Translations under genes and position numbers: made by a program | Shown here: positions 27,323-35,919 of the stretch, piece by piece | How positions within the stretch are numbered: the first letter of the stretch is position 1 | How the letters are laid out: the number at the start of each line of letters is the position of its first letter | NCBI RefSeq assembly: GCF_009371985.2 | Contig: NZ_VIKU02000004.1 | Coordinates: 434,001-498,000 of the forward strand | Source: Pelagihabitans pacificus | GTDB lineage: Bacteria > Bacteroidota > Bacteroidia > Flavobacteriales > Flavobacteriaceae | Length of the DNA stretch: 64,000 nucleotides | Reading direction: 5' to 3' | Notes under the pieces: model-generated | Database searches by the model: none | What the model saw: the letters and a program-made list of their open reading frames with translations, nothing else | Told to the model about the DNA's origin: nothing

Positions 27323-28117
27323 TCATCTCGTTTTAAATTCCGTTATCTTATTGAAAGATGCTACAATGCCCTGAATCAACGACGAGCTGAGTCCTTGATG
27401 TTCCATTTCGTTCAGACCCTGAATAGTACAACCCATGGGGGTGGTCACCCGATCAATTTCCTCTTCGGGATGATTGCCCGATTCGATTAATAGGTTGGCG
27501 GCTCCCTCGCATGTGTGCATGGCGAGTTCCTGGGCTTCCTTTGCGTCGAATCCCAGTTGAATGGCACCTTGGGTAGTGGCGCGGATCAATCGCATCCAAA
27601 AGGCAATACCACTGGCACAAATTACCGTGGCGGCCTGCATTTGCTCTTCTGGTACTTTCAGTGAGTGCCCCATTCTGTTGAAAATGGCCTTCGCCAGTTC
27701 AATACGTTTTTCACCCATGGTATTTGCACAGATACAGGTCATCGATTTTCCCACCGAAATAGCAGTGTTGGGCATGCTACGGATGATGAAGTTGTGCTTT
27801 CCGATGATTCCTTCTATTTTGGCAATGCTGAATCCCGTAATGGTGGAGATGACCACGTGTTTATCCGTTAACAGGTCTTTGGTATCCTCCAGGATCTGTG
27901 CAAAGTGTCCAGGTTGGACAGCAAAAATCAGGATATCGGAGTTTTGTACTGCTTCCCTGTTGTCGGACGTCACCACGACGTTTCCATAGTTTTCGAAGTT
28001 CTTGATCGATTCGATATGGCGTTTGGTGAGGTACATCTTGGTGGCCCCGTTGCTGTGCAAGATACCCTTGGCAATGGATAGGCCCAGGTTTCCGGTTCCT
28101 ATGATGGCTATTTTCAT
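27323..28117 (-). CDS. proC: Pyrroline-5-carboxylate reductase
   Basis: This 264-residue protein begins with the NAD(P)-binding KIAIIGTGNLGLSIAKGIL and has the P5C reductase features IRSMPNTAISVGKSMTCI and the C-terminal RVTTPMGCTIQGLNEME. It reduces pyrroline-5-carboxylate to proline. Its place between argC and argD links proline and arginine synthesis; many Flavobacteriia carry a proC-type gene here. A role on an acylated or ornithine-derived intermediate is possible but not shown. Confidence 0.9.
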   Translation of the reverse strand: MKIAIIGTGNLGLSIAKGILHSNGATKMYLTKRHIESIKNFENYGNVVVTSDNREAVQNSDILIFAVQPGHFAQILEDTKDLLTDKHVVISTITGFSIAKIEGIIGKHNFIIRSMPNTAISVGKSMTCICANTMGEKRIELAKAIFNRMGHSLKVPEEQMQAATVICASGIAFWMRLIRATTQGAIQLGFDAKEAQELAMHTCEGAANLLIESGNHPEEEIDRVTTPMGCTIQGLNEMEHQGLSSSLIQGIVASFNKITEFKTR

Positions 28118-28148
28118 AATCTTAGTTTTCTTATTCTGTTTTCCTTCG

Positions 28149-29126
28149 TTAGTAAACCCCTGCTTTTAAGCGCAGTCCCATCGTTTCTTCCAATCCGAAC
28201 ATCAGGTTCATGTTCTGTACGGCCTGTCCTGATGCCCCTTTCAATAAATTATCAATGGCCGAGGTAATCAAAAGCGTATCGTTGTGCTTGTGCACATGGA
28301 TGTGGCACTGGTTCGTGTTCACGACTTGCTTTAAATGAATGGGTGCTTCGGCCATTTGGGTGAACACCGCATCCGCATAAAACTTTTGGTATAGTTCCTT
28401 GGCAGCCGCCTCGCTTCCCGAAAAATGGGTGTAACATGTGGCAAAGATACCCCTGGTGAAATTCCCCCGTATGGGTAGAAATAGCAACTCGCCGACGTCT
28501 TCCTGTAGCGACCGTAGGCTTTCACCGATTTCTCCCAAATGCTGATGGGTAAAGGGCTTGTACCAACTCACATTGTTGTTTCGCCAACTAAAGTGGGTTG
28601 TTTCGGAAGGGCGCACACCGGCCCCGGTACTTCCGGTAAGGGCGTTGATGTGTACATCCCTTCCTAGTCTATTTGCTTTCGCTAGAGGTAAAAGGGCCAG
28701 CTGTATCGCAGTGGCAAAACAGCCAGGATTGGCAATACGGTTTGCCCGTTGTATATCCTCCTTGTTTAACTCGGGCAGGCCGTATACAAATTGCTTTCCG
28801 CCCAAGGCGGCATCCTTCTGCAAACGGAAATCATTGCTCAGGTCGATAATCTTGGTGTTTGCCGAAAATTGATGATCACCTAGGAACTGAATTGAATTCC
28901 CGTGTCCCAAACATACAAACACCACGTCAATGTCGAGGTTCACCCCCCCTGTAAATTCCATTTCGGTCTCACCCGTAAGATCGGGATGGGCAGAAGCCAC
29001 TTTTTTGCCAGCTCTTGTGGTACTATAGACAAAATCGATTTCGGCTTGTGGGTGCTGCAGTAAAATACGTATCAGCTCACCTCCGGTATATCCCGAGCCA
29101 CCTATGATACCTGTTTTAATCATCAT
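28149..29126 (-). CDS. argC: N-acyl-gamma-glutamyl-phosphate reductase
   Basis: This 325-residue enzyme has the dinucleotide motif KTGIIGGSGYTGGELIRIL, the catalytic Cys in RIANPGCFATAIQ and the conserved HQHLGEIG segment. It reduces acylglutamyl phosphate to the semialdehyde. Two adjacent ATG codons (29126 and 29123) are equally good starts. The gene overlaps the end of argG by about 11 nt, which indicates translational coupling. Confidence 0.93.
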   Translation of the reverse strand: MMIKTGIIGGSGYTGGELIRILLQHPQAEIDFVYSTTRAGKKVASAHPDLTGETEMEFTGGVNLDIDVVFVCLGHGNSIQFLGDHQFSANTKIIDLSNDFRLQKDAALGGKQFVYGLPELNKEDIQRANRIANPGCFATAIQLALLPLAKANRLGRDVHINALTGSTGAGVRPSETTHFSWRNNNVSWYKPFTHQHLGEIGESLRSLQEDVGELLFLPIRGNFTRGIFATCYTHFSGSEAAAKELYQKFYADAVFTQMAEAPIHLKQVVNTNQCHIHVHKHNDTLLITSAIDNLLKGASGQAVQNMNLMFGLEETMGLRLKAGVY

Positions 29127-30306
29127 CTTGGTTTACATAGTTATAAATCTTACCAGGGTTGGAAAGGATTTTGATAAACCCTTTAGCGTCCTCGGATGTC
29201 CAGGCTTTGTTCATTTCACCGTAGCTTCCGAACGAGGCATTCATCAAATCGTGCTTTGAGGAAATACCATTCAAACGAAACTGGAAGGGGTAGAGCCCTA
29301 CGAACACCTCCCCCGAGACCGTTTTTTGGGTGTCGGTCAAAAATACTTCGATATTTCGCATTACGGCGTCGAGATAATTCCCCTCGTGCAAAAGCATTCC
29401 ATAGAAATTACCCATTTGTTCCTTTTGGTACTGTTGCCATTTGCTCAGGGTGTGCTTCTCGAGCAAATGATGTGCTTTTAGGATAATGAGTGGTGCGGGA
29501 GCTTCAAAACCGACCCGGCCTTTGATGCCTATAATGGTGTCGCCCACATGAATGTCTCTTCCGATCGCATACTTAGAGGCCATAGCATTTAGTTTTTCGA
29601 TATTCGCGACGGGCGAATCTTGCCTACCGTTAATGGCCACTAGTTCCCCTCTTTCGAAAGTAAGTGTTACTTCGGAAGGTGTTTTCTCCTCCAATTGACT
29701 AGGGTAGGCACTATCGGGTAGCGGTTTTTCCGAGGTCAAGGTTTCCTCTCCGCCCACCGAGGTACCCCATAATCCTCGATTGATGGAATATTTCGCCTTT
29801 TCCCATGAATAATCGATGCCATGTTTTTGGAGGTAGGCAATTTCTTGTTCCCTGGATAGTTGTTCGTCCCGAATAGGGGTGATAATTTCAATATCGGGGG
29901 CGATGATCTGGAAGATCATATCGAACCGAACCTGATCGTTCCCGGCTCCGGTACTACCATGGGCAATGTACTTGGCGCCAATTTTCTTGGCATGGTTCAC
30001 GATTTCAATGGCCTGTACAATTCGCTCGGAACTGACCGATAGCGGATAGGTGTTGTTCTTCAGGACATTTCCAAAAATCAGATATTTGACCACTTTGTCG
30101 TAAAAAGTCTTAACCGCATCGATAGAAGTGTAGGAACTGGCTCCCAACTGTAGTGCCTTTTCTTTAATTGTCGCAATTTCTTCTTTTGAAAATCCGCCGG
30201 TATTCACGCTGACCGCGTGTACTTCATATCCTTTTTCCCGTGAAAGGTATTTTGCGCAATAAGAGGTATCCAATCCGCCGCTATACGCCAATACGAGTTT
30301 TTTCAT
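29116..30306 (-). CDS. argG: Argininosuccinate synthase
   Basis: This 396-residue ATP-pyrophosphatase family enzyme joins citrulline and aspartate. It has the PP-loop KLVLAYSGGLDTSYCAKYL, the IAHGSTGAGNDQVRFD segment, and DYSWEKAKYSINRGLWG with the SVGGEE follow-on. Length is normal. It is the second gene of the arginine operon and is separated from the GNAT gene by 89 nt that hold a 16-bp inverted repeat. Confidence 0.95.
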   Translation of the reverse strand: MKKLVLAYSGGLDTSYCAKYLSREKGYEVHAVSVNTGGFSKEEIATIKEKALQLGASSYTSIDAVKTFYDKVVKYLIFGNVLKNNTYPLSVSSERIVQAIEIVNHAKKIGAKYIAHGSTGAGNDQVRFDMIFQIIAPDIEIITPIRDEQLSREQEIAYLQKHGIDYSWEKAKYSINRGLWGTSVGGEETLTSEKPLPDSAYPSQLEEKTPSEVTLTFERGELVAINGRQDSPVANIEKLNAMASKYAIGRDIHVGDTIIGIKGRVGFEAPAPLIILKAHHLLEKHTLSKWQQYQKEQMGNFYGMLLHEGNYLDAVMRNIEVFLTDTQKTVSGEVFVGLYPFQFRLNGISSKHDLMNASFGSYGEMNKAWTSEDAKGFIKILSNPGKIYNYVNQDDD

Positions 30307-30323
30307 AATCTGCTATTCTAGTA

Positions 30324-30392
30324 TGTCGTTTCAAGCGGAACCGGAATTGAATTTTAAGATAGGATGCATCTCGATATCCGCTCGAAACGACA
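30324..30392 (-). repeat. 16-bp inverted repeat between the GNAT gene and argG
   Basis: TGTCGTTTCAAGCGGA (30324-30339) and TCCGCTCGAAACGACA (30377-30392) are complementary at 15 of 16 positions. On the minus-strand transcript the odd position is a G-U pair, so the stem is continuous over 16 bp with a 37-nt loop. No T-run follows. It is too long to expect by chance in an 89-bp gap. Confidence 0.8.
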
Positions 30393-30395
30393 GGG

Positions 30396-31025
30396 TTACT
30401 TTGTTTTGTTTTTACTTAGGAACAAGCTCTCTTTAATACTCTTTAATCTTCGGAAGGCCTTGCTGTTTACTTTCTTTGTTTCTTTGTTTTCCTGTTTTGC
30501 TTTAACGTTCGGGTCGTATAACATACCCGTACATAGGCACATCTTTTGTTCGGTTCTCGTGAGAATGTCAAAATTCTTACAAGTTTGGCATCCTTTCCAG
30601 AATTCGGGGTCGTCGGTCAATTCGGAAAAGGTCACGGGTTTGTAGCCCAACTCGTAATTAATTTTCATCACGGCCAGGCCTGTGGTGATTCCGAAGATTT
30701 TGGCGTCGGGAAATTTTTGTCGTGACAGTTCAAAAATCTTTTTCTTTATTTTTTTAGCCAATCCCTGCGCCCGATAGTCCGGATGCACAATGAGCCCTGA
30801 GTTGGCAACATATTTATTATGGCCCCAAACTTCTATATAGCAAAAACCGGCAAAGGTCTCCCCATCCAAGGCGATGACGGCGTTTCCGTTCTCCAATTTT
30901 TTATGGATATACTCCGGGGTACGCTTGGCAATACCCGTGCCCCTTACCTTGGCCGATTCGCCAATAGTGTCACAAATGATCGGGGCATACTTAAAATGGG
31001 ACTCGTTAGCAATGACGATGTTCAT
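30396..31025 (-). CDS. GNAT-family N-acetyltransferase with Cys-rich tail (candidate acylglutamate synthase)
   Basis: This 209-residue protein has a GNAT fold: NAVIALDGETFAGFCYIEVWG, the acetyl-CoA loop VHPDYRAQGLAKKIKKKIFEL and a strand with KIFGITTGLAVMKINYELGY. After the GNAT core come GCQTCKNF and MCLCTGMLYDP, a CxxC and a CxC that look like a metal site, then a Lys-rich tail. It is the first gene of the arginine operon, and no classical argA or argJ is visible, so it probably acylates glutamate; that is inferred from context. Confidence 0.8.
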   Translation of the reverse strand: MNIVIANESHFKYAPIICDTIGESAKVRGTGIAKRTPEYIHKKLENGNAVIALDGETFAGFCYIEVWGHNKYVANSGLIVHPDYRAQGLAKKIKKKIFELSRQKFPDAKIFGITTGLAVMKINYELGYKPVTFSELTDDPEFWKGCQTCKNFDILTRTEQKMCLCTGMLYDPNVKAKQENKETKKVNSKAFRRLKSIKESLFLSKNKTK

Positions 31026-31036
31026 TGAAACTTTTT

Positions 31037-31189
31037 TTAAAAATTAAATGGGAAAACTGTTCGGTCGAAAACGGAAATGGACTCACCTATTTCCAAAATT
31101 GGAAGCGCACCCTTACGGGCGACGACGAACGGGCGCAAAAGAACGTACCGGAACAATCGGTAGAAGGATAGAAATAGAATGTAGTTCAT
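31037..31189 (-). CDS. Possible 50-residue leader ORF of the arginine operon
   Basis: An ATG-started frame of 50 codons begins about 8 nt below the predicted transcription start (from the -7 box at 31204-31211) and ends 11 nt before the GNAT start codon. It encodes five Arg residues (11, 14, 19, 25 and 43). The sequence has no recognised domain. Inside it, two overlapping inverted repeats could form exclusive hairpins: 31073-31078 with 31089-31094, or 31091-31096 with 31099-31104. Whether it is translated is unknown. Confidence 0.3.
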   Translation of the reverse strand: MNYILFLSFYRLFRYVLLRPFVVARKGALPILEIGESISVFDRTVFPFNF

Positions 31190-31203
31190 TTTGCATTACC
31201 CAC

Positions 31204-31211
31204 CAAATGTA
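31204..31211 (-). promoter_or_regulatory. -7 box of the arginine operon promoter
   Basis: The minus strand reads TACATTTG, a perfect TAnnTTTG, in the gap between the mannosyltransferase stop and the operon. No -33 TTG is seen at normal spacing. The leader before the GNAT gene would be about 170 nt. Confidence 0.5.
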
Positions 31212-31242
31212 CAAATTATATTGAATTGAAGGGATACGTGCG

Positions 31243-32604
31243 CTATTTTTTGCGAAATAACATTTTTTTACCCTGTCGTGTGATAATTTCGTATCCTAAA
31301 AAGACGTATACCGCAAAATACTCAATCGCCAATAGCCCAAGGTTTTCTTTAAAGTCGCCATTGGAATAGGCAAAATAACTCAAAACCACCACTGCCGACC
31401 AAAGGATAGCAAAGCGATACTCGGTAAAAATGCATAAGGTGACCAGGAAGATTAGATACCAAGGATGTACGGTGGAGGATGAAAAATAATAGAAGCTCAG
31501 CAACCAGAGCATAGAACCCATTAAGACCCCAAGTTTTTGATTGTTGCGAAAAAAGGTCAGCAACAGGGCCACCGCAATGGTTAGCCAAGGGGTAATCCTC
31601 CCATAGGTCTTGATCAGTTCCCAGGGTTTCGCATTGAACTGCACGGCCAGTTTTTTGATACCGTTGTACAAACCGGCATTGAATTCGAAGTTTGAAAACC
31701 AAAGCCCGACCGTCTTTGAGTAGTTATCGATAAAATCGGAAGAGTAAAATGGCAGTATCAACAGCGAACAGGTGACACCTACTACAACATAGAAAAGGAT
31801 GCTTTTCTTGAATCCAAAATATTTTAAAAAAAGAGGTAGAAACAGAAGTGGCACTAATTTTACACAAATGGAAAAAGCATAAATAACTGCTGCAGGAAAC
31901 CATTTTTTTATCGATAGCAAGTAGAGGGCCCAAACAAAAAAGAAGAGCATGACCCCTTCGAAATGAAGGTTTCCGGTTAGTTCGATGATTATTAGGGGAT
32001 TCAGAAAATACCAAAAAATTAAATGGGGCGATTTGTTGAGATTACGAAGCAACTTGCGACCAAAATAGAAGAGACCTACGTCGGCGAGGATAATAACGCT
32101 CCGCATAGCGATGATCGAACCGAACACACTTTTTCCTCCCAACAAGGCTACTAGGCCAAAGATAAGTTGATTCAAGGGCGGATAGTTGCTAAAATGCCGC
32201 GAGCTCAAACCTCCCATACCCTCGTAAAGTATCTGGGCATTGGCGATGGCCAAATCGGCCTGTTGGATCAAGGTGTCGGGAAGATGTAAATAAGGGTTCA
32301 AGCCAAGACGGACCAATTCACCATCCCAGATAAAACGGTAGAAGTCTTGGGAAAGATTGGGTTCGGCCACCAAAAAAACCAGTCGGAACAGGATGCCGAC
32401 TGCAAGAAGAAACTTAAAGTTCCACTTTTCGAATTGAATCAGTTTAAAACATAGGAAAAACAGAGCCGTAAAAAGGGTCAGTAGCTTTATAAAATCGGTG
32501 CGAACAAGCTGGTACGCAAAGGTGTAATAAAAGAGCCCTGCCAATAAGGCCAATAGGATCGAAGTCCTGTGCAATTTCCAATAGGTCACTAGTTGGCTGG
32601 GCAC
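31243..32604 (-). CDS. Multi-pass mannosyltransferase-like membrane protein
   Basis: This 453-residue protein has about eleven transmembrane segments. The first extracytoplasmic loop contains FLVAEPNLSQDFYRFIWDGELVRLGLNPYL, here shown only in part (SQDFYRFIWDGE), which is the acidic loop of GT-C glycosyltransferases that use polyprenyl-phosphate sugars. Later parts include NYPPLNQLIF and WYLIFLVTLC. Homologues in Flavobacteriia are called mannosyltransferases. It lies on the other side of icd from two GT2 genes that could make its lipid-linked donor. The sugar and acceptor are not known. Confidence 0.75.
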   Translation of the reverse strand: MPSQLVTYWKLHRTSILLALLAGLFYYTFAYQLVRTDFIKLLTLFTALFFLCFKLIQFEKWNFKFLLAVGILFRLVFLVAEPNLSQDFYRFIWDGELVRLGLNPYLHLPDTLIQQADLAIANAQILYEGMGGLSSRHFSNYPPLNQLIFGLVALLGGKSVFGSIIAMRSVIILADVGLFYFGRKLLRNLNKSPHLIFWYFLNPLIIIELTGNLHFEGVMLFFFVWALYLLSIKKWFPAAVIYAFSICVKLVPLLFLPLFLKYFGFKKSILFYVVVGVTCSLLILPFYSSDFIDNYSKTVGLWFSNFEFNAGLYNGIKKLAVQFNAKPWELIKTYGRITPWLTIAVALLLTFFRNNQKLGVLMGSMLWLLSFYYFSSSTVHPWYLIFLVTLCIFTEYRFAILWSAVVVLSYFAYSNGDFKENLGLLAIEYFAVYVFLGYEIITRQGKKMLFRKK

Positions 32605-32830
32605 TTGTTAGCAAGGTTGTTAGTTACGGACTAATTTAAAGGTTTTTGAGGAGAAACCTAGCGGTTGTGTTATCGAGATGTTAATGTGTCAATGATTCGG
32701 ATTGAATATCCTACCACCTGCGTCAAACCTCTGTACGTATATAAATTATGTATATGTATTCAATAATTATTATAAATAATAATATATGAATTAGTTTAAT
32801 GATCTTTGCTCGAACAATAACTAAAACCGT

Positions 32831-34342
32831 ATGAACATACAAGTAGCAGCTCAAGGAATAGAAAACAAAAGAACCATTAAAAAAGTAAAGATAGCGGTTG
32901 CACATGGGGATGGTATCGGCCCGGAGATTATGGACGCGACCTTGAAAATTATGGAAGCGGCAGGGGCCCAAATCGTGACCGAACCGATTCTCTTGGGGGA
33001 ACAGGCGTATTTGGCTGGAAACACTTCGGGCATCGCTCCCGAAACATGGGAGGCCCTTCACGACGCTAAAGTCATTCTTAAAAGTCCCATCACCACCCCG
33101 CAAGGAAAGGGATATAAAAGCCTAAACGTTACCCTGCGAAAAACCTTGGGGTTGTATGCGAACGTGCGGCCTGTGCGTTCCTTGAGCCCCTATATACATA
33201 CCCATTTCCCGAAAATGGATGTGGTCGTTGTGCGTGAAAACGAGGAAGACCTCTATGCGGGTATCGAGCATCAACAAACCCAGGATGTGGTTCAATGTTT
33301 AAAGCTGATCACACGGCCCGGTTGCGAGAAAATTGTTCGTTATGCTTTTGAATATGCCCGTTTACATGATAGAAAGAAGGTTACTTGTATGCTCAAGGAC
33401 AATATAATGAAGTTGACCGATGGACTTTTTCATCGTGTCTTCGATGAAATTGCGGCAGAATATCCAAACATTAAAAGTGAAACCCAGATTATCGATATCG
33501 GGGCGGCCCGTTTGGCAGCGAGACCGGAAGAGTATGATGTCATCGTTACCTCAAATCTATATGGGGATATCGTGTCGGATATTGTGGCCGAAATCGCCGG
33601 TTCGGTGGGGATGGCGGGATCAGCAAATATTGGATTTCGTGTGGCCATGTTCGAAGCCATTCACGGTTCGGCACCCGACATCGCGGGACAGAATGTAGCC
33701 AACCCCTCCGGTTTGCTGAACGCGGCAATAATGATGTTACGCCATGTAGGACAGACAGAGGTGGCGAAAACAATTGAGGATGCTTGGTTGACCGCCTTGG
33801 AGGGTGGGCATCATACGGCCGATATCTATCAAGAAGGTGTCAGTGTTCGAAAAGTATCGACCTCCCAATTTGCCGAAGTGGTCATTGCTTGTTTGGGCCA
33901 AGAACCGCAAAAGTTAAAATCGACCAACCTGGTTTCTGGAGCTGGGAAAATGAATATGCCCTCCTTTACGCGCAAAGCGCTACAAAAAGAGTTGGTAGGG
34001 GTCGATGTGTTTATTGACTGGCAGGGTTCTGATCCGGAGGAAATCGGTAAAAAGTTATCCAAGGCGGCTGCCTTTCAGTTGAAGTTAAAAATGATTACCA
34101 ACCGCGGAGTGAAGGTCTATCCTAATGGGTCACCGGAAACCTTCTGTACCGATCATTGGAGGTGTCGTTTTGTGGCATCGAATGCCCAAATCGATGGAAC
34201 GCCCATTTATGAAGCAGTTGAATACGAAAGTGTGATTGCCCTCCTGTCAAAATTGCATCACGAGGAATTCGATGTCATCAAAACCGAAAACCTATATCAA
34301 TTCGATGGCCAAAGAGGCTTTTCGTTAGGGCAGGGCGAGTAG
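32831..34342 (+). CDS. icd: NADP-dependent isocitrate dehydrogenase (Thermus type)
   Basis: This 503-residue isocitrate/isopropylmalate dehydrogenase family enzyme has KIAVAHGDGIGPEIMDATLK, KSPITTPQGKGYKSLNVTLRK with the phosphorylatable-type Ser region, DVVVVRENEEDLYAGIEH, TSNLYGDIVSDIVAEIAG with the metal-binding Asp residues and AIHGSAPDIAGQNVANPSG. An additional C-terminal domain of about 140 residues after residue 360 is typical of the Thermus-like form. It carries out the oxidative decarboxylation of isocitrate in the TCA cycle. It is a lone plus-strand gene among minus-strand neighbours; upstream, GATCTTTG is a near match to a -7 box. Confidence 0.92.
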   Translation: MNIQVAAQGIENKRTIKKVKIAVAHGDGIGPEIMDATLKIMEAAGAQIVTEPILLGEQAYLAGNTSGIAPETWEALHDAKVILKSPITTPQGKGYKSLNVTLRKTLGLYANVRPVRSLSPYIHTHFPKMDVVVVRENEEDLYAGIEHQQTQDVVQCLKLITRPGCEKIVRYAFEYARLHDRKKVTCMLKDNIMKLTDGLFHRVFDEIAAEYPNIKSETQIIDIGAARLAARPEEYDVIVTSNLYGDIVSDIVAEIAGSVGMAGSANIGFRVAMFEAIHGSAPDIAGQNVANPSGLLNAAIMMLRHVGQTEVAKTIEDAWLTALEGGHHTADIYQEGVSVRKVSTSQFAEVVIACLGQEPQKLKSTNLVSGAGKMNMPSFTRKALQKELVGVDVFIDWQGSDPEEIGKKLSKAAAFQLKLKMITNRGVKVYPNGSPETFCTDHWRCRFVASNAQIDGTPIYEAVEYESVIALLSKLHHEEFDVIKTENLYQFDGQRGFSLGQGE

Positions 34343-34433
34343 TACGGTCCTACATTTACTTGAAGGAGTACCAAATATATCGATTAAAGAACGGTTAAGT
34401 GGCTTCCCTTTATGATAAACAGAGAGGAAGAAG

Positions 34434-35918
34434 TTATGCCCGGGCCGTCAACGACTTAAAAAAGACAAATCCAAAACCAATGAACAACATGAAATGGAAA
34501 GGGAAGAGTCCAAAGTCGTTTAGGGGAATCGCCAAATACATACCGTAGAGAAAATAAAGCATCAAGCCGAATTCCAGGAGCATATTAGGAGACAATTTCT
34601 TGGTCAGATATTTATTGCCTTTCCAACTTTCCGTTAGGCTATTGATATTGAATTTTGGGGTGCGCACAAATTCACTTCGCTTACCGATATGGCCTTCCAA
34701 TACAGCGATGGAATTATGCAAAGAGAAGCCCAAGGCTACCGAAAAAAAGGTAAAAAAGAGTTTGATATAATCCACGAAGTTGTCGAAGCTGCTTCCCTGA
34801 ATACTTTTATAGGTAAACCAATAGCAGACGAACAGGATTACTGTGCTCAGAATAAAGAAACTCAAGGCATCGAATACCAAATCGAACTGGGGATACATGT
34901 TTTTGATCCACATGGTGGGTATACTCAAAATCGCGACGATAAAGACGCATAGGAACATGCTACTGTTCAACAAGTGCATCACGCCATGGAATTTAGTCTT
35001 GAACGAAATGTTCTTTGCACTGATCACACTCCACACCGATTTTCTAAAGTTTTCGGCCCCACCCTTGTTCCAACGGAATTGTTGTGAACGAGCGGCACTA
35101 ATGACCACGGGAAGTTCCGCAGGTGTTTCTACATCCTCCAAATACTTGAATTTCCAGTTTTTCAACTGGGCTCGGTAACTAAGGTCAAGGTCTTCCGTGA
35201 GGGTATCGCCTTCCCAGTTTCCAGCATCCAAGATGCATTCTTTTCGCCAAATACCTGCGGTGCCATTAAAGTTGATAAAATGACCTTTGGCATTTCGGCC
35301 AACCTGTTCCAAGGTGAAATGGGCATCCAAGGCAAAAGCCTGGATTTTAGTCAGTACCGAATAGTCGCGGTTGATATGGCCCCAGCGGGTCTGTACTACC
35401 CCGATTTCGGGATCTTTGAAATAAACGACTGTCTTTTTGAGCCAATCGCTGTCGGGCAAGAAGTCGGCATCAAAAATAGCGACGAAATCCCCTTTGGCTA
35501 TTTTAAGACCTTCTTTCAACGCTCCGGCCTTGAATCCTTGTCGGTTTTCACGGCGAATGTGTTGAATGTCCAGTCCGGTTTCCTGAAGTTCCTTGACCCA
35601 TTTGGCGGTATCGACTACGGAATCGTCCGTGGAATCGTCCAACACCTGAATTTCCAATTTGCTCTTGGGATATTCGATCTTGGCAATGTTCTCCAAGAGT
35701 CGTTGCATTACATATTCTTCGTTGTAAACGGGCAACTGAATGGTCACCATGGGAATTTCCCTTGGATCCATCAGATTGAATTTCGGTGCGTTCTGGTTTT
35801 GTTTTTTGTAGCCCAAATAGTTGATTAAAAGATTCAACTGGGCCAAGCTGTAGAAAAAAATCAATAGCAACGCGATACTGTAGATAGCGATGATGATATA
35901 AGCGATAGTTAGTCCCAT
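34434..35918 (-). CDS. Membrane GT2 glycosyltransferase (cellulose-synthase-like)
   Basis: This 494-residue protein has one N-terminal transmembrane segment, a cytoplasmic GT2 domain and four to five C-terminal transmembrane segments. GT2 signatures are VTIQLPVYNEEYVMQRLLEN, VLDDSTDDS, AIFDADFLPDSDWL (DxD metal site), GTAGIWRKECI with TLTEDLDLSYRAQLKNW (the catalytic ED) and QQFRWNKGGAENFR (the QxxRW processivity motif). It resembles processive glucan or glucomannan synthases. It starts 1 nt after the preceding GT2 gene, so they are one transcript. Product unknown. Confidence 0.87.
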   Translation of the reverse strand: MGLTIAYIIIAIYSIALLLIFFYSLAQLNLLINYLGYKKQNQNAPKFNLMDPREIPMVTIQLPVYNEEYVMQRLLENIAKIEYPKSKLEIQVLDDSTDDSVVDTAKWVKELQETGLDIQHIRRENRQGFKAGALKEGLKIAKGDFVAIFDADFLPDSDWLKKTVVYFKDPEIGVVQTRWGHINRDYSVLTKIQAFALDAHFTLEQVGRNAKGHFINFNGTAGIWRKECILDAGNWEGDTLTEDLDLSYRAQLKNWKFKYLEDVETPAELPVVISAARSQQFRWNKGGAENFRKSVWSVISAKNISFKTKFHGVMHLLNSSMFLCVFIVAILSIPTMWIKNMYPQFDLVFDALSFFILSTVILFVCYWFTYKSIQGSSFDNFVDYIKLFFTFFSVALGFSLHNSIAVLEGHIGKRSEFVRTPKFNINSLTESWKGNKYLTKKLSPNMLLEFGLMLYFLYGMYLAIPLNDFGLFPFHFMLFIGFGFVFFKSLTARA

Positions 35919-35919
35919 G

